Assembly (NCBI GenBank): GCA_001429255.1
Contig: LMJI01000001.1
Coordinates: 2,707,879 to 2,771,878 of the forward strand
DNA: 64,000 nt
Source: Cellulomonas sp. Root930
GTDB lineage: Bacteria; Actinomycetota; Actinomycetes; Actinomycetales; Cellulomonadaceae
Reading direction: 5' to 3'
The notes beneath the pieces are model-generated. The model was not told the DNA's origin and ran no database searches. It saw only the letters and a program-made list of their open reading frames with translations. How positions within the stretch are numbered: position 1 is the stretch's first letter; every line of letters starts with the position of its first letter. Shown here piece after piece: positions 43,657 to 52,581 of this stretch. A program made the position numbers and the translations under genes.

Positions 43657-44295
43657 CTACTTCAGGAGGTAGATCACCGCGAAGAGCGCGATCCACACGA
43701 CGTCGACGAAGTGCCAGTAGTACGACGTGACGATCGCGGAGGTGGCCTCGTGGTGGCCGAACCGCTTGGCGCTGAACGAGCGACCGAGCAGGAAGAGGAA
43801 GGCGAGCAGTCCGCCGACGACGTGCAGACCGTGGAACCCGGTCGTCAGGTAGAAGACAGATCCGTACGGGCTCGACGCGATGGTCAGCCCCTCGTGCACC
43901 AGCTCGGCGTACTCGTAGATCTGGCCACCGATGAAGAAGGCACCCATGAGGTAGGTCAGGGCCATCCACTCGTTCATGCCCCAGCGGTTCACCTGGAGCA
44001 GGGAGCCGGTGCGCACGGGCTGGAACCGCTCCGCGGCCCACACACCCATCTGGCACGTCACCGAGGACAGGACCAGCACCGTCGTGTTGATCGCGGCGAA
44101 GGTGATGTTGAGCTTCGGGGTGTTCTCCGCCCAGGCCTCCGGCGCTGCGCCACGCAGCGTGAAATACATGGCGAAGAGGCCGGCGAAGAACATGAGCTCG
44201 CTGGCCAGCCAGACGATCGTCCCTACCGACACGGGGTTCGGTCGGTTGACGCTCACGTGGGGGCTGGTGCGCGGGGCAGCCGTTGCGGTCGACAC
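43657..44295 (-). CDS. ctaE: Cytochrome c oxidase subunit III
   Basis: 212 residues from GTG 44295; ATG 44304 is an in-frame alternative. Five or more membrane helices with [52 protein letters not shown] and [25 protein letters not shown] 44295 sits 7 nt after CATAAT, a -10 that would overlap the ATG, which favours a leaderless GTG start. First gene of ctaE-qcrC-qcrA-qcrB. Confidence 0.93.
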   Translation of the reverse strand: MSTATAAPRTSPHVSVNRPNPVSVGTIVWLASELMFFAGLFAMYFTLRGAAPEAWAENTPKLNITFAAINTTVLVLSSVTCQMGVWAAERFQPVRTGSLLQVNRWGMNEWMALTYLMGAFFIGGQIYEYAELVHEGLTIASSPYGSVFYLTTGFHGLHVVGGLLAFLFLLGRSFSAKRFGHHEATSAIVTSYYWHFVDVVWIALFAVIYLLK

Positions 44296-44461
44296 GATCG
44301 CCATTATGGCTGATGACGCCCCCGCATGGGACGTTAGGCCCTCAGCGTGGCCACAGGTAAATGTCACACCGTCAGGATCCGCACGGTCGCGCGCGAGCCC
44401 GCGGCCGGAGATCACGCGGATCTGGTAGGCGTCGACGGCCGTGCGCGGCGCCCGCCACCCG

Positions 44462-44505
44462 TCCGGACGCGCGGCGCGTCGTGGCCCCCGTGCTATGCGT
44501 CCGGA
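44462..44505. promoter_or_regulatory. Inverted repeat upstream of the receiver-like gene
   Basis: TCCGGACGC (44462-44470) and GCGTCCGGA (44497-44505) are perfect 9-bp arms with a 26-bp spacer, within the 298-bp gap between ctaE and the gene at 44594. No other gene is seen in that gap. Confidence 0.35.
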
Positions 44506-44593
44506 GGTGCTGTGGCGGGCCTGACCACCGAGCCGGGACCACCCGTGCCAGAATTCCGGACGGACGCACGTCGACGACGAGTGAGGGACTTCC

Positions 44594-45019
44594 ATGAGCA
44601 CGGCGCAGCCCGACAACGCAGCCACCACCGGCCCGCGGATCCTCCTGTACAGCGACGACGTCGACGCCCGCGCCCAGGTACGGCTCGCCGTCGGCCGGCG
44701 GCTGCGGCGCGGGGCGCCCGACATCGAGTGGGTCGAGGTGGCCACCGCTGCCGCCGTCATCGCGCAGACGGAGTCGGGCGGGCTGGACCTGCTGATCCTG
44801 GACGGCGAGGCGGACAAGGTGGGCGGCCTCGGCCTGGCGCGGCAGCTCAAGGACGAGATCTTCCGGTGCCCGCCGACCCTCGTGCTCACCGGTCGCCCGC
44901 AGGACGCGTGGCTCGCGTCCTGGTCGAACGCCGACGCGGTCGTCAGCCGGCCGCTCGACCCGGTCGAGCTGCACGGCGCGGTGGCGGCGATCGTCGAGGC
45001 GCAGGCCGTCACCCGATGA
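44594..45019 (+). CDS. Receiver-like protein coupled to trpD
   Basis: 141 residues. A CheY-like fold: [16 protein letters not shown] (acidic pocket), [13 protein letters not shown] with the acceptor Asp, [11 protein letters not shown] (Thr), and [11 protein letters not shown] where canonical receivers have KP. The Lys is Arg, so phosphorylation may be altered. It overlaps trpD by 4 bp (ATGA). Such proteins occur upstream of trpD in actinobacteria and may be non-canonical receivers. No cognate kinase is adjacent. Confidence 0.8.
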   Translation: MSTAQPDNAATTGPRILLYSDDVDARAQVRLAVGRRLRRGAPDIEWVEVATAAAVIAQTESGGLDLLILDGEADKVGGLGLARQLKDEIFRCPPTLVLTGRPQDAWLASWSNADAVVSRPLDPVELHGAVAAIVEAQAVTR

Positions 45020-46065
45020 CGGAGACCCCCACCTGGCCGGACCTGTTCGCGACCCTCACGGCCCGGCGGGACCTCACGATCGACCAGACCTCCTGGGCGA
45101 TGTCCGAGATCATGAGCGGCGCGGCCTCGACCCCCAAGGTCGCCGCGTTCCTCATCGGCCTCAAGACCAAGGGCGAGTCGGTCGACGAGCTCACGGGCCT
45201 GGCCGACACGATGCTGGCGCACGCCGTCCGGATCGAGGTCCCCGGGCGCACGCTGGACATCGTCGGCACGGGCGGTGACCGCTCGCACACCGTGAACATC
45301 TCGACGATGTCGGCCCTCGTCATCGCGGGCGCCGGCCTCACCGTGGTCAAGCACGGCAACCGGGCCGCGTCGTCGTCGTCCGGGTCGGCCGACGTGCTCG
45401 AGGAGCTCGGCATCCGGCTCGACCACCCACCCGCGCGCGTCGCCGAGCTCGCCACCGAGGTGGGGATCACGTTCTGTTTCGCGCAGGTGTTCCATCCGTC
45501 GTTCCGGCACACCGCGGCCGCGCGCACCGAGCTCGGGGTCGGCACGGCGTTCAACTTCCTGGGCCCGCTCACCAACCCGGCGCAGCCCGGATCCGCGGCG
45601 ATCGGCGTGGCGGACGCGCGGATGGCTCCGCTGATGTCCGGAGTGCTCGCCCAGCGCGGGGTCAGCGCGTTGGTGTTCCGCGGGGAGGACGGCCTCGACG
45701 AGATCGCCCCGACCGGTCCCACGCGACTGTGGGAGGTCCGCGGCGGCGACGTGACGGAGTCCGTCATCGACTGGGAGGCCGAGCTCGGCGTGCCGCGCAT
45801 CGCGCTCGACTCGTTGCGCGGAGCGAAGGCCGACTACAACGCCGACGTCGCGCGGAGGCTGCTCGCCGGGGAGACCGGCCCGGTGCGCGAGACCGTCGTG
45901 CTGAACACGGCCGCGGCGCTCGTGGCCGACGGCACGCTGCCGGGCACCGCCGGCGGGACGCTCGTGGAGCGGCTGGTCGCGGCGAGCGGGCACGCGCGGG
46001 AGTCGCTGGACAGCGGGGCCGCGGCGGACGTCCTGGCGCGCTGGCGGGCGGCCAGCGCCCGCTGA
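45016..46065 (+). CDS. trpD: Anthranilate phosphoribosyltransferase
   Basis: 349 residues. Adds phosphoribosyl to anthranilate in tryptophan synthesis. [18 protein letters not shown] (PRPP), [21 protein letters not shown] and [26 protein letters not shown] are intact. The other trp genes are not here; an isolated trpD beside ctaE/qcr is the usual actinobacterial arrangement. Confidence 0.96.
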   Translation: MTETPTWPDLFATLTARRDLTIDQTSWAMSEIMSGAASTPKVAAFLIGLKTKGESVDELTGLADTMLAHAVRIEVPGRTLDIVGTGGDRSHTVNISTMSALVIAGAGLTVVKHGNRAASSSSGSADVLEELGIRLDHPPARVAELATEVGITFCFAQVFHPSFRHTAAARTELGVGTAFNFLGPLTNPAQPGSAAIGVADARMAPLMSGVLAQRGVSALVFRGEDGLDEIAPTGPTRLWEVRGGDVTESVIDWEAELGVPRIALDSLRGAKADYNADVARRLLAGETGPVRETVVLNTAAALVADGTLPGTAGGTLVERLVAASGHARESLDSGAAADVLARWRAASAR

Positions 46066-46085
46066 GGTGGTCTCCGAGCTCCGGG

Positions 46086-46379
46086 TCAGTCCTCGAGCCC
46101 GAGGGCGAACGCCTGCTCGAGGTCGTGCTGCGAGTACGTGCGGAACGCGATGTACGTCTGCGTGCGGATGACGCCCTCGATCTTGCTCACCTTGTCCGCG
46201 ATGACGTCGGCGAGGTCGTCGTGCTCGCGCACACGCACCATGGCGATGAGGTCGACCTCTCCGGTCACGGAGTAGACCTCGCTGACTCCGGGGAGCTCGG
46301 CGATCGCGGCGGCGACCTCCGGGATCCTCGCGGCGTCCGAGTCGATGAGCACGATGGCGGTCAGCATGCTCGTCATCAT
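46086..46379 (-). CDS. Stand-alone Lrp/AsnC effector-binding (RAM) domain protein
   Basis: 97 residues. [74 protein letters not shown] is a RAM (ACT-like) domain without the HTH part of Lrp. It should bind a small ligand, often an amino acid, and oligomerise. The ATG overlaps the stop of the exonuclease gene (ATGA), so it is coupled to it. It probably acts by protein contacts or with a full-length Lrp elsewhere. Confidence 0.9.
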   Translation of the reverse strand: MMTSMLTAIVLIDSDAARIPEVAAAIAELPGVSEVYSVTGEVDLIAMVRVREHDDLADVIADKVSKIEGVIRTQTYIAFRTYSQHDLEQAFALGLED

Positions 46380-48289
46380 GCCGTGCGGGGCGGGTGGATG
46401 CTGAACGGAATGACCCGCGCGTCGTCGAGCTCCAGCGTCACCGGCCGCGCCTCCGCGACGTCGAGCTCGCGCTCCGCGTCCGCCCCCGGCAGGTGGAGCA
46501 CCCGACCACCCGCCTCGGGGGCGAGTCGGGGCCTGACCAGCGTCGCGACGGCGGTCGCGGGGTCGCCCAGCGCCTCGGCCGACCGCACGGGACAGGCCCA
46601 CGGCACGTCGACCGCGACGAGGCGGACCCCGGGCTTCTCGAGCCAGGCGAGGATCAGGTCGGTCTCCTCCGGGTGCGCCGCGGTGGCGGGGGCCACGGCC
46701 GGCTCGACCTGCTCGCCGGTGGCCTGGAGGGTGGCGATGGCGGGGCGCGGGTCGGTGCGCCGGTCCACCCGCGCGGTCCCCGCGAGACGTCCGAACCGCA
46801 CGAGCACGAGCTCCCACCCGCCGTCGTCGGCACGCCGGGCGGCCACCAGCTCGGCGCAGGAGGCGAGCGGTGCGAACCGCTGCGCACGCGACGCGCCGCG
46901 CAGGAAGCCCCCGAGGCGGTCCCGGACGGTCGCGGCCTCCTCGAACCGCTCCTGCGCCACCAGCCAGGCGATCCGGTCGGCGTGCGCCTCGACCACGGGT
47001 GCGGCGTCGGCGACCATCGCGTGCCGGACGCGCTCGACGACCTCCGCATAGCCGGCGGGTCCCTGGTGACCGGTGCACGGGGCTCCGCACTTGCCCATCT
47101 CGACGAGCACGCACGCCGAGGAGCCCGGTGGGGCCACCAGGGGGAGCTTGCGGGCGCACTGGCGGATGGGGAACGTCTCGTGGAGGGCCTCGACGGCCAG
47201 CTGGGCCGTCGAGGCGGAGGAGAACGGTCCGATGTACGTCGCGCCGTCGCCGTCCTTGACCTCTCGCACCACCGACAGGCGCGGGTAAGGCTCGGAGGTG
47301 AGGCGGACCCACGGCATGCGCTCGGGGAACCGGGACCGGCGGTTGTACCGGGGGGAGTGGGCGGCGATGAGGCGGAGCTCGCGGACGCGCGCCTCCAAGG
47401 GCGTCGCGCACGGGATCGGGTCGACGCGCTGCGCGACGCGGACCATCTCGATCATGCGGCTGCGCTTCTCCGCCGACGTGAAGTAGGACCGGACGCGCTG
47501 GCGGAGCGACGTCGTGGACGTGCCGACGTAGAGGACCTCGTCGCCGGGCCCCCGGAACAGGTAGACCCCCGGCCCGTCCGGCAGCCCGTCCGCCAGGGTG
47601 CGCTTGCGTCGCACGTCCTCGGGCACCGGGTCCGTGGCCGTGGCGAGGTCCTCGAGGTGGGTGATGCCCAGGGGGGCCAGGCGCGCCAGCAGCGCGTGCA
47701 GCACGTCGACCGTCGCCCGGGCGTCGGAGAGCGCGCGGTGGTTGGGCGTGACCGTGGCGTGGAACAGGTAGGCGAGGGTGGACAGCTTGTGGTTCGGGGC
47801 CTCGTCACGCGTGACCACCCGACGCGCGAGCCGGACGGTGTCCACGACCTTGTTGCCCGGCCAGGCGTGGCCGGTCCGGGCGGCGGCGGCCTTGAGGAAG
47901 CCGATGTCGAACGGGGCGTTGTGCGCGACCAGCACGGACCCGCGCGAGAACTCGAGGAAGCTGGGCAGCACCTCCTCGATGGGCGGCGCCCCGATGAGCA
48001 TCGTCGTGGTGATGCCCGTGAGCACCTGGATGAAGGCCGGCACGGGACCGCCGGGGTCCACCAGCGTCTGGAACTCCCCGATCACCTCGCCGCCGCGCAC
48101 CTTGACCGCGCCGATCTCCGTGATGGCGCAGTCCGCGGGTGTGCCGCCCGTGGTCTCGAGGTCCACGACGACGAACGTGACGTCCGACAGCGGGGTGCCC
48201 AGGTCGTCCAGGGTCTGCTGCACCGGACGGGCCGCCGGGTCCGGGGTGGCGTCCGCCCAGACGGGGCGCAGGCGGCGGACGGACGACAT
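46376..48289 (-). CDS. DEDDh exonuclease fused to a UvrC-like GIY-YIG domain
   Basis: 637 residues. Domain 1 (about 30-205) is a DnaQ-type 3'-5' exonuclease: [28 protein letters not shown] and [18 protein letters not shown]. Domain 2 (about 230-310) is [37 protein letters not shown] UvrC-like region with a Cys-rich segment (CARKLPLV...[15 protein letters not shown]) and UVR-like coiled coil ([19 protein letters not shown]) follows. It probably acts in DNA repair. ATG 48289 is 7 nt after TAGCGT (leaderless). Fused proteins of this type are common in actinobacteria. Confidence 0.92.
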   Translation of the reverse strand: MSSVRRLRPVWADATPDPAARPVQQTLDDLGTPLSDVTFVVVDLETTGGTPADCAITEIGAVKVRGGEVIGEFQTLVDPGGPVPAFIQVLTGITTTMLIGAPPIEEVLPSFLEFSRGSVLVAHNAPFDIGFLKAAAARTGHAWPGNKVVDTVRLARRVVTRDEAPNHKLSTLAYLFHATVTPNHRALSDARATVDVLHALLARLAPLGITHLEDLATATDPVPEDVRRKRTLADGLPDGPGVYLFRGPGDEVLYVGTSTTSLRQRVRSYFTSAEKRSRMIEMVRVAQRVDPIPCATPLEARVRELRLIAAHSPRYNRRSRFPERMPWVRLTSEPYPRLSVVREVKDGDGATYIGPFSSASTAQLAVEALHETFPIRQCARKLPLVAPPGSSACVLVEMGKCGAPCTGHQGPAGYAEVVERVRHAMVADAAPVVEAHADRIAWLVAQERFEEAATVRDRLGGFLRGASRAQRFAPLASCAELVAARRADDGGWELVLVRFGRLAGTARVDRRTDPRPAIATLQATGEQVEPAVAPATAAHPEETDLILAWLEKPGVRLVAVDVPWACPVRSAEALGDPATAVATLVRPRLAPEAGGRVLHLPGADAERELDVAEARPVTLELDDARVIPFSIHPPRTA

Positions 48290-48397
48290 GGCTGGGACGC
48301 TACCCACGGCCACCGACACGACCCGGCTCCTGCCCCGGTGCGTCGCGACCTGGCCACATGTCTCCCCACGACGGTGGTGGGTCGATAGTTTCGCCGG

Positions 48398-49342
48398 ATG
48401 GAGCTCGAGCTGCGCCACCTCCGCCTGATCGTCACCGTCGCCGAACAGGGCTCGGTGACCCGCGCGGCCGCGACCCTCGGACTCACCCAACCCGCCCTCA
48501 CCGCCCAGCTCAACCGGATCGACAGGACGTTCGGAGCGCCGGTGTTCACGCGTGACCAGCGAGGTGCACGGCCGACCGCGCTCGGAGAGTTCGTGCTCGG
48601 CCGCGCCAAGGTGCTCCTCCCCGCGATGTCTGCGCTCGTCGACGACGCGCACCGGATCGTGGCGGGCCGCGACGAGCAGGCGCGGTCCGTGCGGGTGGGC
48701 ACCGCGGCCACGGCGTTGGGCGGCCTGTTCGTCAACCGCCTGGTGTCCGGCCTGCACGCCGAGGTCACCAGCGTCACGCTGCCGGACGTCGACGGTGTCT
48801 CGGCGCAGCTGGCCGCGCGGACGCTCGACATCGCCCTGGTCGGCATGTGCGGGAACGCCTCCCCGCCGACCGCCGGTGGTGTCCGGTGGTGGCGGGTGAG
48901 CACCGACCCGGTGTTCGTGCTCGTCCCGGACGACCATCCGCTGGCGACCCGGGCGGTCGTCTCGCTCACCGACCTCGCAGACGCGGACTGGCTGGGGGTC
49001 TCCGGCGCCGGGTGCTTCCAGCGCTGCTTCGTCACCGCCTGCGCGCGGGCCGGGTTCACGCCCGGCAAGGTGAGCGAGGCCGACCGGGCGGCGTGCGTCG
49101 ACCTGGTCCGGGCGGGTCACGGCGTCGCGCTGGTGCAACCGACGTTCCCCGACACCCCCGGTGTCTGCGTGGTCCCGCTGGCGGGCGTGCCACTGCAGTG
49201 GGCGCACCACGTGGGGTGGCACGACGAGGCAGCGGCGTTGCCGGTCGACGGCATCGTCGAGGCAGCCGTCCGCGCCCACGCCGAGGCCGTGATCCGCAGC
49301 AGCCCGCGATTCCTCGACTGGTTGGCCGCCGGGAGGGCATAA
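48398..49342 (+). CDS. LysR-family transcriptional regulator
   Basis: 314 residues. N-terminal HTH (about 1-65; ELRHLRLIVTVAEQGSVTRAAATLGLTQPALTAQLNRID) and a periplasmic-binding-like effector domain (about 95-295). The start is 8 nt after GATAGT, compatible with a leaderless mRNA. It stands divergent from the exonuclease and 101 bp upstream of the secreted protease in the same direction. Control of the protease is possible but not shown. Confidence 0.93.
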   Translation: MELELRHLRLIVTVAEQGSVTRAAATLGLTQPALTAQLNRIDRTFGAPVFTRDQRGARPTALGEFVLGRAKVLLPAMSALVDDAHRIVAGRDEQARSVRVGTAATALGGLFVNRLVSGLHAEVTSVTLPDVDGVSAQLAARTLDIALVGMCGNASPPTAGGVRWWRVSTDPVFVLVPDDHPLATRAVVSLTDLADADWLGVSGAGCFQRCFVTACARAGFTPGKVSEADRAACVDLVRAGHGVALVQPTFPDTPGVCVVPLAGVPLQWAHHVGWHDEAAALPVDGIVEAAVRAHAEAVIRSSPRFLDWLAAGRA

Positions 49343-49443
49343 CCGCGGTGCTATGCCCACCGAGTGATCTGTTCTTCGACTCGCGTCACGCCTAGTGTGA
49401 CTGACGGCCTACCGGCCGATGTGACGACGGAGGGACGACGGAC

Positions 49444-50940
49444 ATGACGCGACACACCTGGAGGGCAGCGGTGACGGCCTGTGCGGCCGGTGCGCTCCTC
49501 GCCGGACCGCTGGCGGTCGGATCGACTGCCGCACCATCCGACCCCGGATCCACGAGCCCGCAGGAGCTCGGCATCCAGCAGAAGGTCGACCCCGCGATCC
49601 AGAAGGCGCTCGAGCGCGACCTCGGGCTCAGCCCGTCCGCCGCCGCCAAGCGGCTCACGTTCCAGGCGGACGCCGCCGGGAAGCAGCGCGTCCTCAAGGC
49701 GCGACTGGGTGCCACGTTCGCCGGCGCCTGGATCGACCCGACGAAGAACGTCCTGTACGTCGGTGTCGCCGACGGAGGTGCCGCCTCGACCGTGCAGGCG
49801 GCCGGCGCGCAGGCCGTCGTCGTCGACCACACGCTCGCCGACCTCGAGCATTGGCAGGCCTCGCTCGACGCGACGACCGCCGAGGCCGCCGCGGCCGTGC
49901 CGAGCTGGTACGTCGACGTCACGACCAACTCGGTCGTCGTGTCGGTGCGCGCCGGCGGGGAGACCGCGGCGCGCCAGCTCGTCGAGCGCGCGGGGGTGCC
50001 GGCGGACTCGGTGACGTTCCAGCCGACCACCGAGGCACCGAGGACCTTCATCGACATCGTCGGCGGCAACGCCTACACGATCGGTGGGACGAGCCGCTGC
50101 TCGGTCGGCTTCTCCGTCACCGGCGGGTTCGTCTCCGCGGGCCACTGCGGTCGGACGGGGGCGACGACGGCGACGCCGACCGGCACGTTCCGGGGCTCCA
50201 GCTTCCCGGGCAACGACTACTCGTGGATCGGCGCCGCAGCCGGCAACACACCGATCGGTGCGGTCAACCAGTACAACGGCAGCCGAGTCTCCGTCGCCGG
50301 GTCCACCGACGCGGCGGTCGGCGCCTCCGTCTGCCGGTCGGGATCGACCACCGGCTGGCACTGCGGGACGATCCAGTCGCGCGGCGCGAGCGTGACCTAC
50401 GCCGAGGGCACGGTCAGCGGGCTCATCCGCACCAACGTGTGCGCCGAGCCCGGCGACTCCGGCGGCTCCCTCATCGCCGGCAACCAGGCGCAGGGCGTGA
50501 CGTCCGGCGGGTCCGGGAACTGCTCGTCCGGCGGCACCACGTACTTCCAGCCGGTGAACGAGATCCTGTCCGCCTACGGGCTCACGCTGACCACCGGGGG
50601 AGGCGGCACCACCCCGCCCCCGACGACGTCGTGCTCCGGCTACGCGGCCAGCTACCAGGGCACCCTCTCCTCCGGCTCGGCCGTGGCCCAGCCCTCGGGT
50701 GGCTCGGTGAGCGTGACCCGCAGCGGCACCTTCCGGCTGTGCCTCGCCGGTCCGAGCAGCGCGGACTTCGACCTCTACCTGCAGAAGCGGAGCGGGACCG
50801 CGTGGTCGACGGTCGCCCGGGGGACGACGTCGTCGCCCAACGAGGCGTTCACCTACTCCGGCACGGCCGGCACCTACCGGTACGTCGTCGACGCGTACTC
50901 CGGTTCCGGCGCGTACGTCCTGGGGGTCACGACCCCCTGA
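49444..50940 (+). CDS. Secreted chymotrypsin-fold protease (streptogrisin type)
   Basis: 498 residues. Signal peptide (about 1-30, ending AVGSTAAP), an alpha-lytic-type pro-region (about 40-200), then the S1 catalytic domain with H234 (SAGHCG), D258 (GNDYSW) and S339 (GDSGGS) and disulfide cysteines. A Gly/Thr/Pro linker (GGGGTTPPPTT) joins a C-terminal PPC-like beta domain (SGTFRLCLAGPSSADFDLYLQKRSG...GTYRYVVDAYSGSGAYVLGV). Exported, autoprocessed digestive protease. GGAGGG lies upstream. A strong hairpin follows. Confidence 0.94.
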   Translation: MTRHTWRAAVTACAAGALLAGPLAVGSTAAPSDPGSTSPQELGIQQKVDPAIQKALERDLGLSPSAAAKRLTFQADAAGKQRVLKARLGATFAGAWIDPTKNVLYVGVADGGAASTVQAAGAQAVVVDHTLADLEHWQASLDATTAEAAAAVPSWYVDVTTNSVVVSVRAGGETAARQLVERAGVPADSVTFQPTTEAPRTFIDIVGGNAYTIGGTSRCSVGFSVTGGFVSAGHCGRTGATTATPTGTFRGSSFPGNDYSWIGAAAGNTPIGAVNQYNGSRVSVAGSTDAAVGASVCRSGSTTGWHCGTIQSRGASVTYAEGTVSGLIRTNVCAEPGDSGGSLIAGNQAQGVTSGGSGNCSSGGTTYFQPVNEILSAYGLTLTTGGGGTTPPPTTSCSGYAASYQGTLSSGSAVAQPSGGSVSVTRSGTFRLCLAGPSSADFDLYLQKRSGTAWSTVARGTTSSPNEAFTYSGTAGTYRYVVDAYSGSGAYVLGVTTP

Positions 50941-50956
50941 CGTCGTAGAGCACCGT

Positions 50957-50991
50957 GCCCGGCGGTCACCCTGACAGGGTGGCCGCCGGGC
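50957..50991 (+). terminator. Hairpin terminator after the protease gene
   Basis: GCCCGGCGG-t-CACCCT pairs with AGGGTG-g-CCGCCGGGC around GAC, just past the protease stop at 50940. Confidence 0.85.
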
Positions 50992-51035
50992 CGCGTTCCG
51001 TCGTCGACAGCCCGGTGCCACCTAAGGTGCTGGTC

Positions 51036-52322
51036 ATGAGCGGCGACGGCGGGACGGGCGACGACGCCACGGAGGTGCCGGCGACGTTGCGCACCGCGCT
51101 GGTGCAGGTGGCCGCCGACGTGCTGGGGACGACGGAGCCCGTCGAGGTCCCCCCGTCGCTGCGCGCCGTCCACCGGTTCGCCCCACGCCGGCGAGCGACC
51201 GCCGGCGCGGGGCCGCTCTGGAACGCCCTGCAGGACGACGCGTACCGGGCGCGGGTGGCGCGCGTGTGGGCGCAGGCCAACCCCGAGCTGGCCGCCCAGG
51301 TGGCCGCGGACGCCCCGGAGCCGCCGACGCCGTCGGTGCAGGCCGCGGTCGGGGCCTGGCTCCTCGGGTCGGGCTGGCGCGAGGTGCTCCCGCCGGAGGA
51401 GGCGGAGGTCGGCGCCGTGAGCGCGGAGGCGCAGGCCCGGCTCGCGCGTGCGCAGGCTGAGGTCGAGCGGGTCCGGGCGGACGCCACGGCAGCGCGGGAC
51501 GAGGCGCGTGCCGCCGAGGAGCAGCTCGGCGCTCTGCAGCGCGAGCTGCGACGGCTGCGGTCGGACGCCGACCGCGCGCGCAGCGAGGGGCGCCGTGCGG
51601 CCGAGGAGGCACGCGCGTCGCGCGACGCGGCCGAGCTCGCGCAGGCACGTGCCGCGGACGACCTCCGGCAGGCGGTCGAGGAGCGACGGTCGGCGCAGGC
51701 CGAGCGCACGGCCGCGCGTGCGGAGCTGCGGGCGGCCCGCAAGCTCGCCGACGTGCGCGTGCGCCTGCTCCTCGACACGATCGTCGACGCCGCGAGCGGG
51801 CTGCGGTCCGAGCTGGCGCTGCCCCCGGTCGCGGACCTGCCGGCCGACCTGGTCAGTCCGCCCACGGAGCGCACCGTGGTGCGGCCGGGCTCGCGCGGGC
51901 GGTCGGTGGAGGACCCGGCGCTGCTGGACGAGCTGCTGCGTCAGCCGTGGGCGCACCTGATGGTGGACGGGTACAACGTGTCAAAGTCGGGGTTCGGGGA
52001 GCTGTCGCTGGCGGACCAGAGGCGTCGGCTGGTGGACGGGCTCGCCCAGGTCGCCGCGCGGACCGGCGCCGAGGTCACGTGCTGCTTCGACGGTCAGGAG
52101 GGGCAGCAGCACCCGCCGGGGGGCTACGCACGTGGCGTCCGGGTGCTCTTCGCGGTGGGGGAGATCGCCGACGACCTGATCCGACGCCTCGTGCACGCCG
52201 AGCCGCCGGGACGGGTGCTCGTCGTCGTGACCAGCGACCAGGAGGTCGTGCGCGACGTCGAGGCCGCCGGAGCGTGGGTGGTGCCGTCCAGCACGCTGGT
52301 CGCGCGCCTGCAGCGCCTCTGA
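51036..52322 (+). CDS. NYN-domain protein with central coiled coil
   Basis: 428 residues. An N-terminal helical region (about 1-120), a long Ala/Arg/Glu coiled coil (about 125-240) and a C-terminal YacP-like NYN (PIN-related) nuclease domain: HLMVDGYNVSKSGFGELSL, CCFDGQEG and VVVTSDQEVVRDV, with the metal-binding aspartates kept. It may process RNA. ATG 51036 is 7 nt after TAAGGT (leaderless). Same order as in other actinobacteria near the acyl-CoA ligase. Confidence 0.9.
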   Translation: MSGDGGTGDDATEVPATLRTALVQVAADVLGTTEPVEVPPSLRAVHRFAPRRRATAGAGPLWNALQDDAYRARVARVWAQANPELAAQVAADAPEPPTPSVQAAVGAWLLGSGWREVLPPEEAEVGAVSAEAQARLARAQAEVERVRADATAARDEARAAEEQLGALQRELRRLRSDADRARSEGRRAAEEARASRDAAELAQARAADDLRQAVEERRSAQAERTAARAELRAARKLADVRVRLLLDTIVDAASGLRSELALPPVADLPADLVSPPTERTVVRPGSRGRSVEDPALLDELLRQPWAHLMVDGYNVSKSGFGELSLADQRRRLVDGLAQVAARTGAEVTCCFDGQEGQQHPPGGYARGVRVLFAVGEIADDLIRRLVHAEPPGRVLVVVTSDQEVVRDVEAAGAWVVPSSTLVARLQRL

Positions 52323-52358
52323 CGGCTGGTGTCGGTGGTCGTCGCTAGCGTCCCCGGC

Positions 52359-52577
52359 ATGATCATCGACTGCGACACCTGCACCGAGCGCGGGGCCGCG
52401 TGCGCGGACTGCGTCGTGACGTTCCTGACCATCCCGGTGCGCACCACGGCGCCCGAGGCGGTGCCCGCCGCGAACGCCGCAGGGGTGGTCGAGCTCGATG
52501 CCGCGGAGCAGCACGCCATCGGCGTGCTCGCGGCGTCGGGTCTCGTCCCGCCCCTGCGGCTGGTGCGCGCGGTGTGA
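52359..52577 (+). CDS. Small Cys-rich protein (possible zinc ribbon)
   Basis: 72 residues. The N-terminus has two cysteine pairs, MIIDCDTCTERGAACADC, then a hydrophobic middle and an acidic helix-forming tail. The C-x2-C spacing suits zinc or a small metal site. ATG 52359 is 7 nt after TAGCGT (leaderless). It ends 4 bp before the convergent ligase gene. Conserved in actinobacteria as I recall; function unknown. Confidence 0.75.
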   Translation: MIIDCDTCTERGAACADCVVTFLTIPVRTTAPEAVPAANAAGVVELDAAEQHAIGVLAASGLVPPLRLVRAV

Positions 52578-52581
52578 GCCG

